From: Euwallacea fornicatus
Lineage: Eukaryota; Arthropoda; Insecta; Coleoptera; Curculionidae
Length of the DNA stretch: 64,000 nt
NCBI RefSeq assembly: GCF_040115645.1
Contig: NC_089551.1
Coordinates: 1,240,001 to 1,304,000, forward strand
Direction: 5' to 3'
Positions 39,133-52,608 of the stretch are shown here, piece after piece. Both the position numbers and the translations under genes were made by a program. Each line of letters begins with the position of its first letter. Positions within the stretch are counted from its first letter, which is position 1. The notes below the pieces were generated by a model. It did not search any database. It worked only from the letters and a program-made list of their open reading frames with translations, and was not told the origin of the DNA.

Positions 39133-42100
39133 TCAATCCGATTTACTTCTGTCGCTGGAATTCTGCCTCTTCATTGACTTGAGTGCTCTTTCGCGCAGCT
39201 TTTTTTCATCTTCTACCACCACTTCGGCCTCGCTCTCCGAGTCGTCGCTTCCCGGCTTCTTCTTCTTGTGTTTGCGATGCTTTTTCGAGTGCTTCTTCTT
39301 TTTCTTGTGCTTTTTATCCTTCTTTCTTTTCCTCGTTTCCGCTTCGTCCTCTGATTCGCTCTCAGATTTTGGACGTTTTTTGTGTCTCCTTTTCTTTCCC
39401 GTGTCTTCCTCACTCTCGGAGGAAGAGTCTTTGCGCACCCTTTTGCTCTTCGAAGTCTTTTCTGATTCTTCTTCAGAACTGTCTTTACGACGTTTTATCG
39501 GTTTTTTGTGAGCGTCACTGTCGCTGCTTTCATCTTCTTTTTTACCCCTCTTTGGTTGTTTCTCTTTCTTAGCTTTTTTGTCCTCTTCCTCGGAATCCGA
39601 GCTTGGCGGCCTTAGTTTTTTATCCTCCTCCTTCTTTCTGCCCTTGGAGTGTTTTTTTACCTTGGCTTCGTCACTATTGCTCTCGCTGTCACTAGAACTA
39701 GTTTCGTGATGTTTCTTGCTGCGTCGCTTCTTCTTCTTTATTTCTTTTTTGCGGCTCTCGTCTTCGCTTTCAGACTCGCTATTTGAGCTTTCAGATTCGG
39801 ATTTCTTGACTTTTTTCTTGGGTTTTTTAACTTCAATTGCCTTTTCTTTCAATGGTTTTTTGGCAACTGCTTTCTCTTCGGTACCTTCATCAAGCTTCGC
39901 AGGTTTCGGCGGGAATTCTTTCGCTTTTATAAATGGAGAAGGTGTTCTGGACAAGCTTCTTGAATACCTCGGAGGGCCGTTAGGGGGAATAGGATAATTT
40001 TTCTGTGGGCTAGAGCTCCTCTTCCTTTCCTTGTCCTTTGTCTTGCTAACAGTCTCTTCCGACGGCTTATCAGGCTCCTTATCCGCTTTCTTCTTTCTCA
40101 CTTCGTCTTCCTTTCGACCGATGGATTTATCTCGTTTTTTTTCATCTTCCACTGTTCTCGTCAGCTCACCGCTGTGTTTACGAGTTCTGGAGTCTTCCCA
40201 TGCCTTTCTAGCAGATTCATCCTTTTTAGCCGGGCTAGGACTGGGCTTCTTCGGACGATCTCTGGATCGATCTCTATTGGAAGAACGTCTACGCAGACTA
40301 GTTCGCTCAGGAGATCGTTTACGAGAACGAGAGCGACTTCTTCGTCGAGCAGCGGGTTCACGAGGAGGGGAACGTCTGTACGGGCGATTTCTACTACGGC
40401 TACGCCTTAATCTTCTATAAAGCAAATCAATAATTGAATTGTAAACTCAGTCAAACCAATGAAAATTCACTCACCTTTCTCTGCTTCGTCTCCTACTCAA
40501 ACTTCGGCTTCGCCTCCTAATCGGGCTGCGCCGACTTCTACTTCTTCTAGGTCTTCGAGATCTGCTTCTTCTAGGTCTGCTCAGGCTGCGCCTGCGGCTG
40601 TAACTGCGTCCTCTAGGGCGTGGGCTGCGTCTACGAGAGACACTTCTGCGACGAGAAGGACTACGACGACCTCTACTAGGGCTACGTCTACGACGGTCAC
40701 TGGGACTGCGTCGACGTGACGTACTACGTCTGTAAATCAATTATTAGTTGCACGTTATTTCAAAATAATGGGGTGACTATCCAAAATCCTCACCTCTTTG
40801 ACAGACTCCTCTTTCTACTTGCGCTCCTCCTTCTTGAGCCGCTACGTCTCCTCGACCTCGAACGGCGCCTCTTCCTCTCACCCTCACTGTCTGAACCGCT
40901 TTCCTTGTTCGAGCGATAGTGACGCTTCTTTTGCACGCTATTTTCGGTCTTTCTGATCTCAAACTCGCGACCTTTTGATCCCCTCGAACTGGACCTGGAA
41001 CGCGGTGGCTTCTCTTTCGAGTGAGACCGCGACTTGCCTCCTTTGCCCGAAACAGGCGACGAGGAACGCGACTTGGACTTGGAGCGAGATCGAGACTTAG
41101 AGCGGCGTGGACGATTGTTATCGGCTAAGGACATTAGCTTGGCTTGAAGTTTGGAGATGGGTTGACCAGAGGTATCACTGTAACAACAAAATAAGCAATC
41201 CTTAGCTCTTCAAAACCAACACACATTTGGCAACATAACTGTTTTATGAAATAACAAGATAAGCCAATTTTTAAAATAGTTATGATACTCACACATCAGG
41301 ATCTGGTTTGCCGTTTTCGGGTTTGGGGCTCGCACTTCCATTATTCTTAAGATCGTCTTTGTTTCTCGGAGATCTCGGTCTTGACCTCGACTTAGATCGA
41401 CTCCTAGAACGCTGCTTTTTGACTCGTTCTTTTGAGGCAGCCCTGAAACTTCTACTTCTGCTCCTTCTCATGCTCCTGCTTCGAGATTTCTTGGCTCCGC
41501 GGCTTGCCGATCGTCGATCTCGACTCCTGATGAATGAAATTATTTTCCAAGACAAAACAAATAACTGATGAGCTACCTGGATGCGCTCACAGACTTCCTG
41601 TCCCTGCTGCGCGACTTTCTATCTCGACTTCTCGATTTCCGCGTTCGGCTTCTGGACTTCCTGTCTCGGCTTCTTATCATGTCCTTGCTTCTGGATCGGG
41701 AGCGCCGGTCGCGACTTCTTGACTTGCGATCTCGGCTCGAGCTTCGTTTTTTGCTTGGTTTTAAGCTTGTTCGGGTTCTACTGGAAGAACGCTTACGTGG
41801 ACGCGATCTCGATCGTGAGCGGCGGGGACGGGAGTGAGACCGAGATCGTTCTCGGTACTTCCGCGTTGTTTCTTTCTCCCGTGACTTTTCACGTTCCCGA
41901 ATTTCGCGGTCTTTTTCTTCTTTTTCCTGGAAATAAAAGAAAACCAGGTATTTTCTCCTGTAAAACTTTCATCAAGCCTAGGATTCTCTGACTGACCTTT
42001 TGTTTGGCCATTTCCTCTCGCTTCAAGTCGATTAAACAGTCGGGAATTCCTGTAGGATTTTCCTGAGCTGTTATCAGCAAAGCCCAAAGCTCCGCCATGA

Positions 42101-44122
42101 ATTCCCGGGCGTTCTTGCCGTGCAGGAAACCAGTGAGATTTATTTGGATTTTTTTTGGATCTGGGTACTATATTGCACAAATAAAAAAGCATACAATTTC
42201 ACCCTTGTAATCAGGCTTACCCGCTCATCTAATTGGTTATAGACAAAATCGACTACAACGTCATCATCAATCTTTAATATCTGGGTCAATTTGTCCTGAA
42301 TCCATGGCTTAATGACTTCCAACTTAATTTTGGACATATCTACCTATTGTTTGTTTGAAATAACAAAACGCTCTTAGAACCAGCTGGCAAACTTACCCTT
42401 TGACTCAAGCAATCGCTGAATTTCATTTGCTTAAGGAGCTTCTTCTCCTTATCGCTGAAGCGATTGTCTTGCTCGGTGGTTGTGCCCTGGAAAGAGGAAA
42501 GTCATCGATTACGAGAGGATTGTAGTAGTAGTATAATTCTAATGTAATAAATAGCAATTTAAAACAGTTTTGTGAATGTGTATAGGGGTGACAATACAAA
42601 GTGCGTCCACTTGATTTGGATCGTGTAAAGATGCAAATCTTTTCACCATAACCAGGATATATTCCACTTTAGCCTGAGCTATAAATCTCTCACAAGAAGG
42701 CAACACATTTACCCAATTAAATGGAACAATATTTCTACAAAATGACACTGAGATTTCTGTGAAAATTAATCAAATTTGAATTGTCTTGCGAGCATGGTGT
42801 CCCATATAAAGGTGTCCAAATGGAAATGGATGGGATCTGGCAAGAAAAAGGGGGTTAATTTCTCTACCACAAAATTTTAGTTTCAGTTTTGACTACTATA
42901 TCGCCATCATCGCCTTGTTTTACATCTACTGAATTCGTATTAGGTTATCCAATGCATTTCAGTATGTCAATCATCCTGCCTCTTCCATTCCAAATTACAA
43001 TGTATATAAAGCCCTGTATGAATCATTTTGCTTCGGGTTGTGATGCATTGCTTATCAGCCTGTAAGTAGCCAATCAGGTTATGATGCATAACGTTGAGTC
43101 TATCATTTGCTTTCCTGGCCATAATTACGAACTATGGGTAAGTTAAAATAATGGAAAACTGAGTTAGCAGTGATTTATTATTAGCATAACCTGCATTTTT
43201 TTGTTTAAATATTCTCTTTTAACCAAATGTTAGAGATGAATGGTGTTTGAATATGTTTCCCCATCTGTTGATATCCAGCTCAGTCATTCCATAAGCATAC
43301 CTGAGAATTGGCGACTCACGCGCCCGTTTTAAAGAACGAAACTTAAGGTTATTTGGTGTACATTCTTCAGACACCTCTACACAAGACACCACACTTGTGA
43401 CTCATAAAAAAATAAAAACAGAAAATAACTTACCGACCAATAAGACATAATTGGACTCTATGTCTTACAATATTTGAAAACTAATGTTGGTGTCTAAATG
43501 GCGCAGTAGTGTCCATAGGTTTCCTCAAGCTACGAAGATTGAGGCTTTTAGTAAATTGTGATGGTGGAGGGTGTAATGAAGTTTTCCTTGCACCTAATGA
43601 CTTCTAACCCAATAAGAAGGCTTTTTCTATAGATTTAATTATATGGTAATAGGGCTTAAACCTTTCATTACATGGCTGAGGTCTATTAGATTTGATAGCG
43701 TTGAGACTACACATTTAAGCTTTGTAAGTCTCAGAAATGATTTTAAAAAGGCAAATTAATTCACATCTGTGGTTTTTTTAAGGATTTTTGTTTTAAATTA
43801 TTGTGACATCAACATTGCAAAAGCTATCCCATATATTTTGAATTAATCAGAATCATACTAAAGCACCATTTCTGCTCTCATACATATTTAAAAAGGGAGT
43901 ACCAAAGAGGCCCTTTAATATTGTTTGTAGGTAATAATTTTACAGTGTGAAACAGTTCCTTAATATGAATGATGCATGGTATAGATTTATAGCTCGAGGA
44001 CCTGTTGGAAGCTGGAATAATTATAACTATGTATATGGTTCAATAACTTATCCTGAATAGAAGCCAATATAGTCGTCAAAAACTAACAAATTGCAGCTAT
44101 TACTTACCGTGTACATAATCAT
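39133..44122 (-). CDS. SRRM1: Serine/arginine repetitive matrix protein 1 (SRm160)
   Basis: A splicing coactivator that binds RNA through a PWI domain and bridges exon junction and SR proteins. Nine exons on the minus strand: 44122-44108, 42486-42397, 42343-42221, 42167-41997, 41926-41577, 41526-41293, 41177-40794, 40729-40475, 40414-39133, about 967 residues. The first exon codes only MIMYT and precedes GTTTEQDNRFSDKEKKLL, equivalent to the human start. The PWI domain is recognised by EVIKPWIQDKL and INLTGFLHGKNAREFM. The rest is arginine/serine dipeptide repeats, then a long lysine/serine/glutamate-rich tail ending in RERALKSMKRQ, the conserved family terminus. A 1.6-kb intron 1 is empty of other genes. 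Large open frames on the opposite strand here are mirror images of the RS repeats. Confidence 0.92.
42487..44107 (-). other. First intron of SRRM1
   Basis: AT-rich, 1.6 kb, no coding similarity on either strand and no repeat recognised. Confidence 0.5.
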
Positions 44123-44688
44123 GCAGGAATCCTAAAGGGCAAAAAGAAATTGTTGCTTAGGGTGGAATTTACTGGGAGGCACAGGTCTGTGACCACTAAA
44201 CTTTAGCCGGTAATAAACTTGATAATTATGTCTGAAATACTACTGGGTAATGTCGAGGAACCACTTAATAACAGCGATGAGCGTTTCGGAGTGGATTTAA
44301 ATCAAGAATTACGAAGAAATTCATAAGAAAACACTTCCAATCCATGCGATTATTTTACAACGACCGGCGCATCATCATTTGACGGCCATTTTGAAATTCC
44401 AAAAAAACTAATTTCGAGTTGTCACTTGTCAAAGACTAATAATGGCATTAGAAGTGAAGAATGTATATAACGTAGAGAAAAAAAATCAAAACAACCTTCC
44501 ACTACTAAACACAAAAAAAGCTAACAACAACATTTTTATTCAATGAACTCTATTCACTATTTACACAACTTAAACAGAACCGCTACACATTACCCATTCT
44601 TTTTATCTGCAATGGAAAAATCTCGTATTGTATTAGTCCTTTCGCTTCTAATATACTCCGCATTGAAGCAGTTGCTGCTAAATTTCAC
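44123..44688. other. Gap between SRRM1 promoter and GOT1 3' end
   Basis: Contains the SRRM1 promoter and 5' UTR at its lower end and the GOT1 3' UTR at its upper end; the GOT1 poly(A) signal (AATAAA on the minus strand) is at 44535-44540. Both genes are on the minus strand. A plus-strand open frame at 44543-44743 is not supported. Confidence 0.5.
44535..44540 (-). terminator. Poly(A) signal of GOT1
   Basis: AATAAA read on the minus strand, about 150 bp past the GOT1 stop. Confidence 0.6.
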
Positions 44689-46491
<1,803 letters not shown>

Positions 46492-47008
46492 TTTTAAGCT
46501 TTGATTTTTGTTGAAATATACGACTGATGTTTCAACAATACAATACGAAGGTTTCACGACCACTGTTAGTCACAAATATCATAAAGTTTGAAATTACTTA
46601 ATTTTTCAATGAGTTTGCAATGTTAATAACAATCTCAAGAGGATAACTTATTTGACCTTTGAATTTTATAGGGGATTTGGACGAGACACAATTCTAAGTA
46701 CTCCGTCTGATTCGAAGGTTACTCTTATTATTTTAAAAGCACTTAAGAATCTCCTTTTGACAGCTACATCAAATCACCGCCTCTGCCAGTTCTCTTTATT
46801 TTTAGGTTAGGAGCCTAAAGAAACTCTTCGAAGTAAGTCTACGTTTGTTATCGTTTATTTACCACAAAACCTTAAAAAACCATCAAAAAGAATGCTACAA
46901 ACAGATGTGGTACTCTTTTCTGTCCTTCTTGAAAAAGCATCCATCCCAAAAACACGAATTCTTAGACTGATGATCGCCGATTAATATTTCCCTTTTTACA
47001 TTTCAGTC
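46492..47008. promoter_or_regulatory. Divergent promoter region of GOT1 and RpL35A
   Basis: GOT1 runs left and RpL35A right. A pyrimidine-rich TTCTCTTTATTTTTAGG near 46790 fits a ribosomal-protein TOP-type start. An AAGTAAGT donor near 46832 and a TTTCAG acceptor at 47002-47007, just before the RpL35A ATG, indicate a 5' UTR intron of about 170 bp. Confidence 0.5.
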
Positions 47009-47486
47009 ATGGCGGAAACCAAAACAAAACCTGAAAAGTCCGCCGCTAAAGATCCCAGCAAAAAGACTAACCCCAGGAGACCTCGTAAAAGGCACGGACG
47101 GCTATATGCCAAAGCGATTTTCACGGGATACAAACGAGGACTTCGCAATCAACATGAAAACACTGCTTTGTTGAAGGTTGAAGGTACTAGCTCAAAACCA
47201 GACAGTTGGTTCTATGTGGGCAAAAAGTGTGTATACGTGTATAAAGCCAAGAATAAGACTTGCATTCCTGGTAAGCCAAAATCGCAAAAGTCCAAAGTGA
47301 GGGCAATCTGGGGTAAAGTTACAAGACCTCATGGTACCAGTGGAGCTGTTCGGGCTAAGTTTGCAAGAAATCTGCCTGCTAAGGCCATGGGACATCGTAT
47401 AAGAATTGTAAGTTCTTAAATCCTTTGTACCTATAGATTTCCAATAGTTTTGTCTTTTTCAGATGTTGTACCCTTCCAGGATATAA
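47009..47486 (+). CDS. RpL35A: 60S ribosomal protein L35A (eL33)
   Basis: A structural protein of the large ribosomal subunit. Two coding exons: 47009-47407 and 47463-47486, about 140 residues. The body carries the family sequence [51 protein letters not shown] and the terminus MLYPSRI, which is coded by the second exon alone. The first 30 or so residues are a Lys/Pro-rich extension, common in insects. A TTTCAG acceptor directly before the ATG points to a non-coding first exon with a TOP start near 46790. Confidence 0.96.
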
Positions 47487-47716
47487 TTTTATTCATGTAA
47501 GTTTATTAATTAAAAAAAGATGAAAAATTTGATCTGAAGTTTTATTTCTATACACCTGGTAAAGTGCATTTATTATAAATTAAAAACCTAAGGGTCTTCT
47601 AATCATAGTGTTTATTTGTTTGACTGTGGATTTAAACCTAAAATACTGAAATGATACATTGTAAAAATAACCTATTTAAATGCATATAATTTTAAAATCA
47701 ACAATAATTTCAAGTA

Positions 47717-48557
47717 TCACTCTTCAGTTTCAGATATTGTGGTTTTCATAACATACTTTACGGTAAAGGCAAATGCAGCAAAACCAATTATCATACATAA
47801 ATTTGTAAGACATGATTGGAGGTTTGAAACTGGGGCACTGATGCTGGTGCTGCTTCCCTCAGTCATGAACTTTTCAGTTTTATTACGCCTTTCAAGCTCC
47901 TCCTAAAATAAAAGTTTATCTTCAAACTTCCATTATACTAACCACATTGAATATTACCGTTATTTTTTCTACATCATCTGGGAACAGTTCACAAAAAACA
48001 TTATTTTTTAAATTAAATTCAAGTGATCTATAGGCAAATTGCCGCTTATCAAAATCTGAAGTGTCAATGCTTCCCAAAGTAGGACTTTTTTCAAGCTGAA
48101 ACATATTATTATAAGATGGTTAGGCTATTATAATTGCTTACCATGAAACTTAATAACCCTGTCAGGATAGTGGAAACACTCCAAGCAGGATTCCAAGTAT
48201 CTGGGTGAAAGTCTGAAATACTTAAACAGAGTTTCCTATTTGTCTTAAACCTTCCATTAGGCGTTATCATGTAAATTGCGGGAGGTTTAAATGGAAAGTC
48301 CCCAGGAAAAACCAGTTTTCCGTGATAGTAGCCTCCTTCATAAGGTGTATTTTCTGGACCTTTTACCACATAGTGCCTGTAAAAGTATAGAAGTAAAGTT
48401 ATTCTTAAACTTCGAGGAGTACTTACCATTCTAGGATATCGGAGGACAAAGGTTCGGCAGTGATGTAAGGTATGGGGTCCCTTTTGAGACGTAAATAATC
48501 CTGTCTGAGACGGGAAGTGGCACCTCTCGTGATGCTGCTCAGGTATTTGCGTGACAT
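47717..48557 (-). CDS. UBE2J2: Ubiquitin-conjugating enzyme E2 J2 (Ubc6-type, ER-anchored)
   Basis: ER-membrane E2 used in ER-associated degradation. Four exons on the minus strand: 48557-48427, 48376-48142, 48095-47958, 47902-47717 (229 residues). The UBC fold is recognised by GPENTPYEGGYYHGKLVFP and the catalytic segment RKLCLSISDFHPDTWNPAW, with the active Cys near 94 in the LCLS context typical of Ubc6-like enzymes that lack the usual HPN-Asn position. A single C-terminal hydrophobic helix (LCMIIGFAAFAFTVKYV) is the tail anchor, followed by a short acidic end. RpL35A ends 230 bp away in the opposite direction, and Nopp140 starts divergently from the other side. Confidence 0.95.
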
Positions 48558-48982
48558 GATGGGGAACAGTTTATTAAGTTATGAAAGGTTTTTCCATAAC
48601 TCGCTCAAAATTGTACAATATTTTTAATAATAATAAATTATTTACAAGAAAAACTAAAAATATTTTTCTTTCATTGATTACCACATTGACACAGTTAGTG
48701 ACTGCTGACGTTAAAGTTCCATTCTTAATCGTGATTCAAGGAAGCCTTGATGATCACGTTCTCTTGGTGTAAGGTGCTTAGTCTATATCACGTGATAGAG
48801 TTACTTATCCTGCCTGAAGGCAAGAAAAGTGTAGCAGGGGTGGATTGAAACAAGCGCTACCTACCTACCGCTAGCAAAAGTATTCACATACATTTAACCT
48901 CACTTTCTTTTTACTTTCCACTGCTGCGCGTTTCGGGCCGTTGAGCCCCATTTTCACGAATTTTGCCCCAGAAAGCGGCAAA
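48558..48982. promoter_or_regulatory. Divergent promoter region of UBE2J2 and Nopp140
   Basis: About 425 bp separate the two start codons, which point away from each other. No specific element can be named. Confidence 0.4.
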
Positions 48983-51900
48983 ATGACCTCCAACGCCCAG
49001 CTAATACGTTCAGTAGTGTTCGGCCATTTATTGTCGGAAGACAAAGCTCTTGCAGAAACGTACAGAAAAAAATATAATGTCGTAAGTACACGCTTATAAT
49101 AAGACCCATAACACGTGTTTTCCATGCTCGAACCTACTAATGCCGATATTTTCTTTTATATGCTTACGCGTTAAATATACTTCTACTTCAATTAAAGTCA
49201 TACTTTTATGCAGCAAAAGCTACCTAAAGAAGCACCATCTTTAGCAAACATAATCACAGCCTTTCAAAAAACTGACCCTAGAGCCAAACAATTTCAACCT
49301 GCAAAAGAGAGTGACAGTGAAGAATCTTCAGAGGAAGAACCTCCGAAAAAAGTGCTCACCAAAAATATCCAGCCGTCTAAACGGAAAGCTAAAAGTTCCT
49401 CAGAAGATAGTTCTGATGATGAAAGTTTAAAGAAGGCTAAGAAACCGGCAGTTAATCAAGTTAATCAACAGAAAAAACCAGTTGTCAAGAAGCAAGAGTC
49501 AAGTTCAGAGGTAACTTCACATGTAAATGTTTTGTAGAATTTGGATTAATGAGGTTAGGTTTAAGGCACTGTTTGTTGTAATTTTTGGCATGATACAATT
49601 TTAGCCACTAACTGGTAGATGTGTGATAAAGAACTTTTAAAGTTTCGTTAAGTGAATGATATATTTAAGGCTTTGATCAGTGACCTAAAAAGGTTTACAC
49701 TCAATATTACTGTTTATGTCTTGTGAATCGATTTTATTGCTATATGTCATTGATCTTTCACTGTCAATCTCATATATAGGAATCATCTGAAGATGAAGCT
49801 TCTGCATCAAAAGTTCCTCTTAAACCAGGGGCAAAACCTCAAGTTATTACCAACAAAAGAAAACCAAGCAGTTCTGATGACTCTTCAGAAGAAGAAGCCC
49901 CTCCAGCCAAAAAACCGAACATAGCTGCTCCCGTTAAACAAATCCCAGTAAAAGTTCAACCAAAAATGCAAAACAAGGAAAGCAGCTCTGAAGAAAGTAG
50001 TAGTGAAGAGGAAACAGTACCTCAAAAGAAAACACCACCTGCAGCACAACAAAGCAAGAAATCTATTGCTGCACCTCAGAAAAAAGCTCAAACAAGCTCA
50101 GACTCTGAAGATAGTTCTGATGAAGAAGTAGCCCCTCAGAAAAAAACTCCAATGGTGCAACAAAAAAAACCAGTTACAAAATCAAAATCTGAAAGCTCAG
50201 ACGACTCCAGTTCAGAGGAAGAAGTGCCCCAGAAAAAACTACAAACAGTACAACAGAAGAAGCCTGCTGTTCAAATCAATCCACAAAAGAAAGAAAGTAG
50301 TTCAGAGGAGTCAGATTCAGAGGAGGAAAAGCCACAAAAGAAACCACAAGAAAAACCAGCTGCACCAAAAGTGAAGAAACCTGCTAGTAGTTCAGAAGAT
50401 TCCAGCTCAGAAGAGGAGGAGGCTCCAAAATCAGCCCCAAATGTTGCAAAGCAACAACCAACTCCTATTAAGTTTGTGAAGAAACAAGAAAGTTCTGATG
50501 ATAGTTCTGAAGAAGAACTACCAACAAAAAAGGCTCCTACAGTGCAAAAACCAAGTAAGAAAGCAGAAAGCTCTGAAGAAGATTCTAGTGATGAGGAAGA
50601 GGTAGCTAAGAAAGCTCCTGTTAAGCCAACAAAGAAGAAGGAGAGTTCTTCTGATTCTAGTGAGGAGGATGAGGAAGACGCACCTAAGAAAGCTGTTGTG
50701 AATGGGAAAGCAAATAAGAAGAGTGAAGACAGTGAGGAAGAAGAGGAGAAACCTGTAGCAGAGTCAACTCCAGCAACTAAAAATGTGAGTAGTGGATTTT
50801 GGGATTACAACATTTTTTAAAACTAATTAATATTTGCTTTACACTCTTTTAGAACCAATCATTTGAACGAAGAGGAGCTAATAATAGCTTCGACTTTAAT
50901 ACCAAGAATAATGATTTCCACAATCGCAGCAATGGAAACAATGTAAGTCCCTCAATTTTCCATATTTAAGTGATTTTATGTTCCTTGAAAATTATCTTGA
51001 AACATAATTTCTGCAGGGAAATACCCCTTTCCGTAGGGTGAAAGAGGAGGAGATCCAGGTCGATCCTAGATTGAAAGACAACTCATTTGATGCTAAGGTA
51101 ACGTGCAAACTCCGACTTTGTTCGGTACAATGGGTAGGCACACGTGTGGTCTAATATCGTCAAGTTTCTTGAAGAAATCTATGAGCCCTCCAATTCTCTT
51201 TTCATTAAATTTGACATATTGATTGAGGTTTGCACGTTACCGTAACGCAATTTGAGACATATTTATAGTTTCTTACGTGATAGCTTACCTATTGTACTAA
51301 TACAATATTTCTCTTTCTTTCATATTTCTTCGGGACTCCTCAACTGTCTCTTAACATAATTGAAATCAATTAGAATTCGTTCGGTCGGGGTGGCAGAGGG
51401 GGTTTCAGGGGCGGTTTCAAAAACGATCGCCAGTCGTTCGGCAACAACCGCGGTCGTGGGGGTTTCAGGGGCCGAGGCGGTGATAGAAATAGCTTCCGTG
51501 GCCGCGGCGGATTCAATCAAGGCGATAACGAAGGGGGCTTCAGGGGTGGTTTCCGAGGTGGTCGTGGGGGCGAGAGGAAAAGTTTTGGGGGTCGCGGTGG
51601 GTTCAATCAAGGTGAAGAGCAAGGCGGCTTTAGAAAATCTTTCGGTGGTAACAGCAGAGGCGGCAGAGGTTTTAACGGAAACGGTAACTTCAATAAAAGA
51701 GACAGTTTCGGAGGCGGTCAGCAGACACAGCCGGAAAACAAGAAAATAAAGTTTGATGATTAAACTTCATGTTTATTATACGTTATTGTTTGTAAGTTAA
51801 TGTGAGTATTCAAGACAAAAAGGTTGAGAGGGGTGTTTAATTAATATTTTTTTCAGTTTAATGCTCGAGGTTCTTGGGGTGAGAGGGCAAATGCGGACCT

Positions 51901-52009
51901 GAAACACACCCGTGGCAAGTCCTTCAGACACGAGAAAACTAAGAAGAAGCGAGGATCTTACAGGGGCGGCGCCATAGACATGACTGTAAATTCCATTAAA
52001 TTTGATTAG
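48983..52009 (+). CDS. Nopp140: Nopp140 / NOLC1 nucleolar phosphoprotein, with two alternative C-terminal exons
   Basis: A nucleolar and Cajal-body chaperone of box C/D and H/ACA snoRNPs. Common exons: 48983-49081 (LisH-like start), 49214-49510, 49780-50784, 50853-50942, 51017-51097. The middle is about ten alternating acidic-serine ([11 protein letters not shown] type) and basic Lys/Pro/Gln blocks, heavily phosphorylated by CK2 in the family. Two downstream exons both fit in phase. 51857-52009 gives the conserved SRP40 tail [20 protein letters not shown] (about 574 residues in all). 51374-51763 gives an RGG-rich tail ending KIKFDD (about 653 residues). Flies have the same two isoforms, called True and RGG. 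A 14-bp inverted repeat covers the donor at 51098. Confidence 0.93.
51097..51241 (+). promoter_or_regulatory. Inverted repeat pairing the Nopp140 exon-5 donor with an intron element
   Basis: GGTAACGTGCAAAC at 51097-51110 spans the exon 5 / intron 5 junction (GT at 51098-51099). Its exact reverse complement GTTTGCACGTTACC lies at 51228-51241. One further G-U pair is possible. In the transcript this would form a 14-15 bp stem hiding the donor, with a loop of about 116 bases, just upstream of the two competing 3' exons. Function is inferred. Confidence 0.6.
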
Positions 52010-52045
52010 ATTTTGTCAACCTGTATGACTAACTTCATATTTTTG

Positions 52046-52051
52046 AATAAA
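52046..52051 (+). terminator. Poly(A) signal of Nopp140
   Basis: AATAAA 37 bp after the stop of the downstream alternative exon. No separate canonical signal was seen right after the RGG exon. The stretch from here to 52608 has no recognisable gene. Confidence 0.6.
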
Positions 52052-52608
52052 GAACTTATTATTTACTATTTTTGATTAAAGATTGGATCAAAAATTAATT
52101 CATTATTTTGTCGTTATGTGTATTTTTGTCATTGTATTTGTCGAGAAAATATTGCCAACATTCTCCATAGTTAATAAATGGTCATTTATTAATAAAAGAA
52201 AGAGAAAACAAACTAATTTATTGCTACTCCACTGCCCATTTTTTTCCCTTCCCATTTGAGTTCTTAAGGATATCCCAGACTAAAAGGGGAATTCCCGGTG
52301 GTAGTAGTAACCTCGGTCGTCAGTGTTTCATTTCTAAATGTCTCTGACAGTTTGCACGTCATTTTATCATTAACTTTAATACCATAACACTTGTGAATTT
52401 TTAAGTCTTCAATATATATCCTACAACTGGCGATAACTAGTTATAGCAGTTCAGGTATAGGAAGAGGCGTTCCCAGTGAGCCTGAACGATATCTGAAGTA
52501 TTTTCTGTGTTGTATGGTATAATAAAACCACTTTAGTTTTAATAACTGCCTATATTACAAAAACCCTATGAATTTCTCTTAGACAAAAATTTTTAAATAT
52601 ATATTTAA

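Noticed and set aside
39179..41991. Long plus-strand open frames rich in Ser, Leu, Phe and Arg
   Set aside because: They are mirror images of the arginine/serine and lysine/glutamate repeats of SRRM1 on the minus strand.
51320..51749. Minus- and plus-strand Ala/Thr/Val-rich open frames over the Nopp140 RGG exon
   Set aside because: They are out-of-frame readings of the GGxGGx-rich exon, which codes RGG repeats in the frame that joins exon 5.
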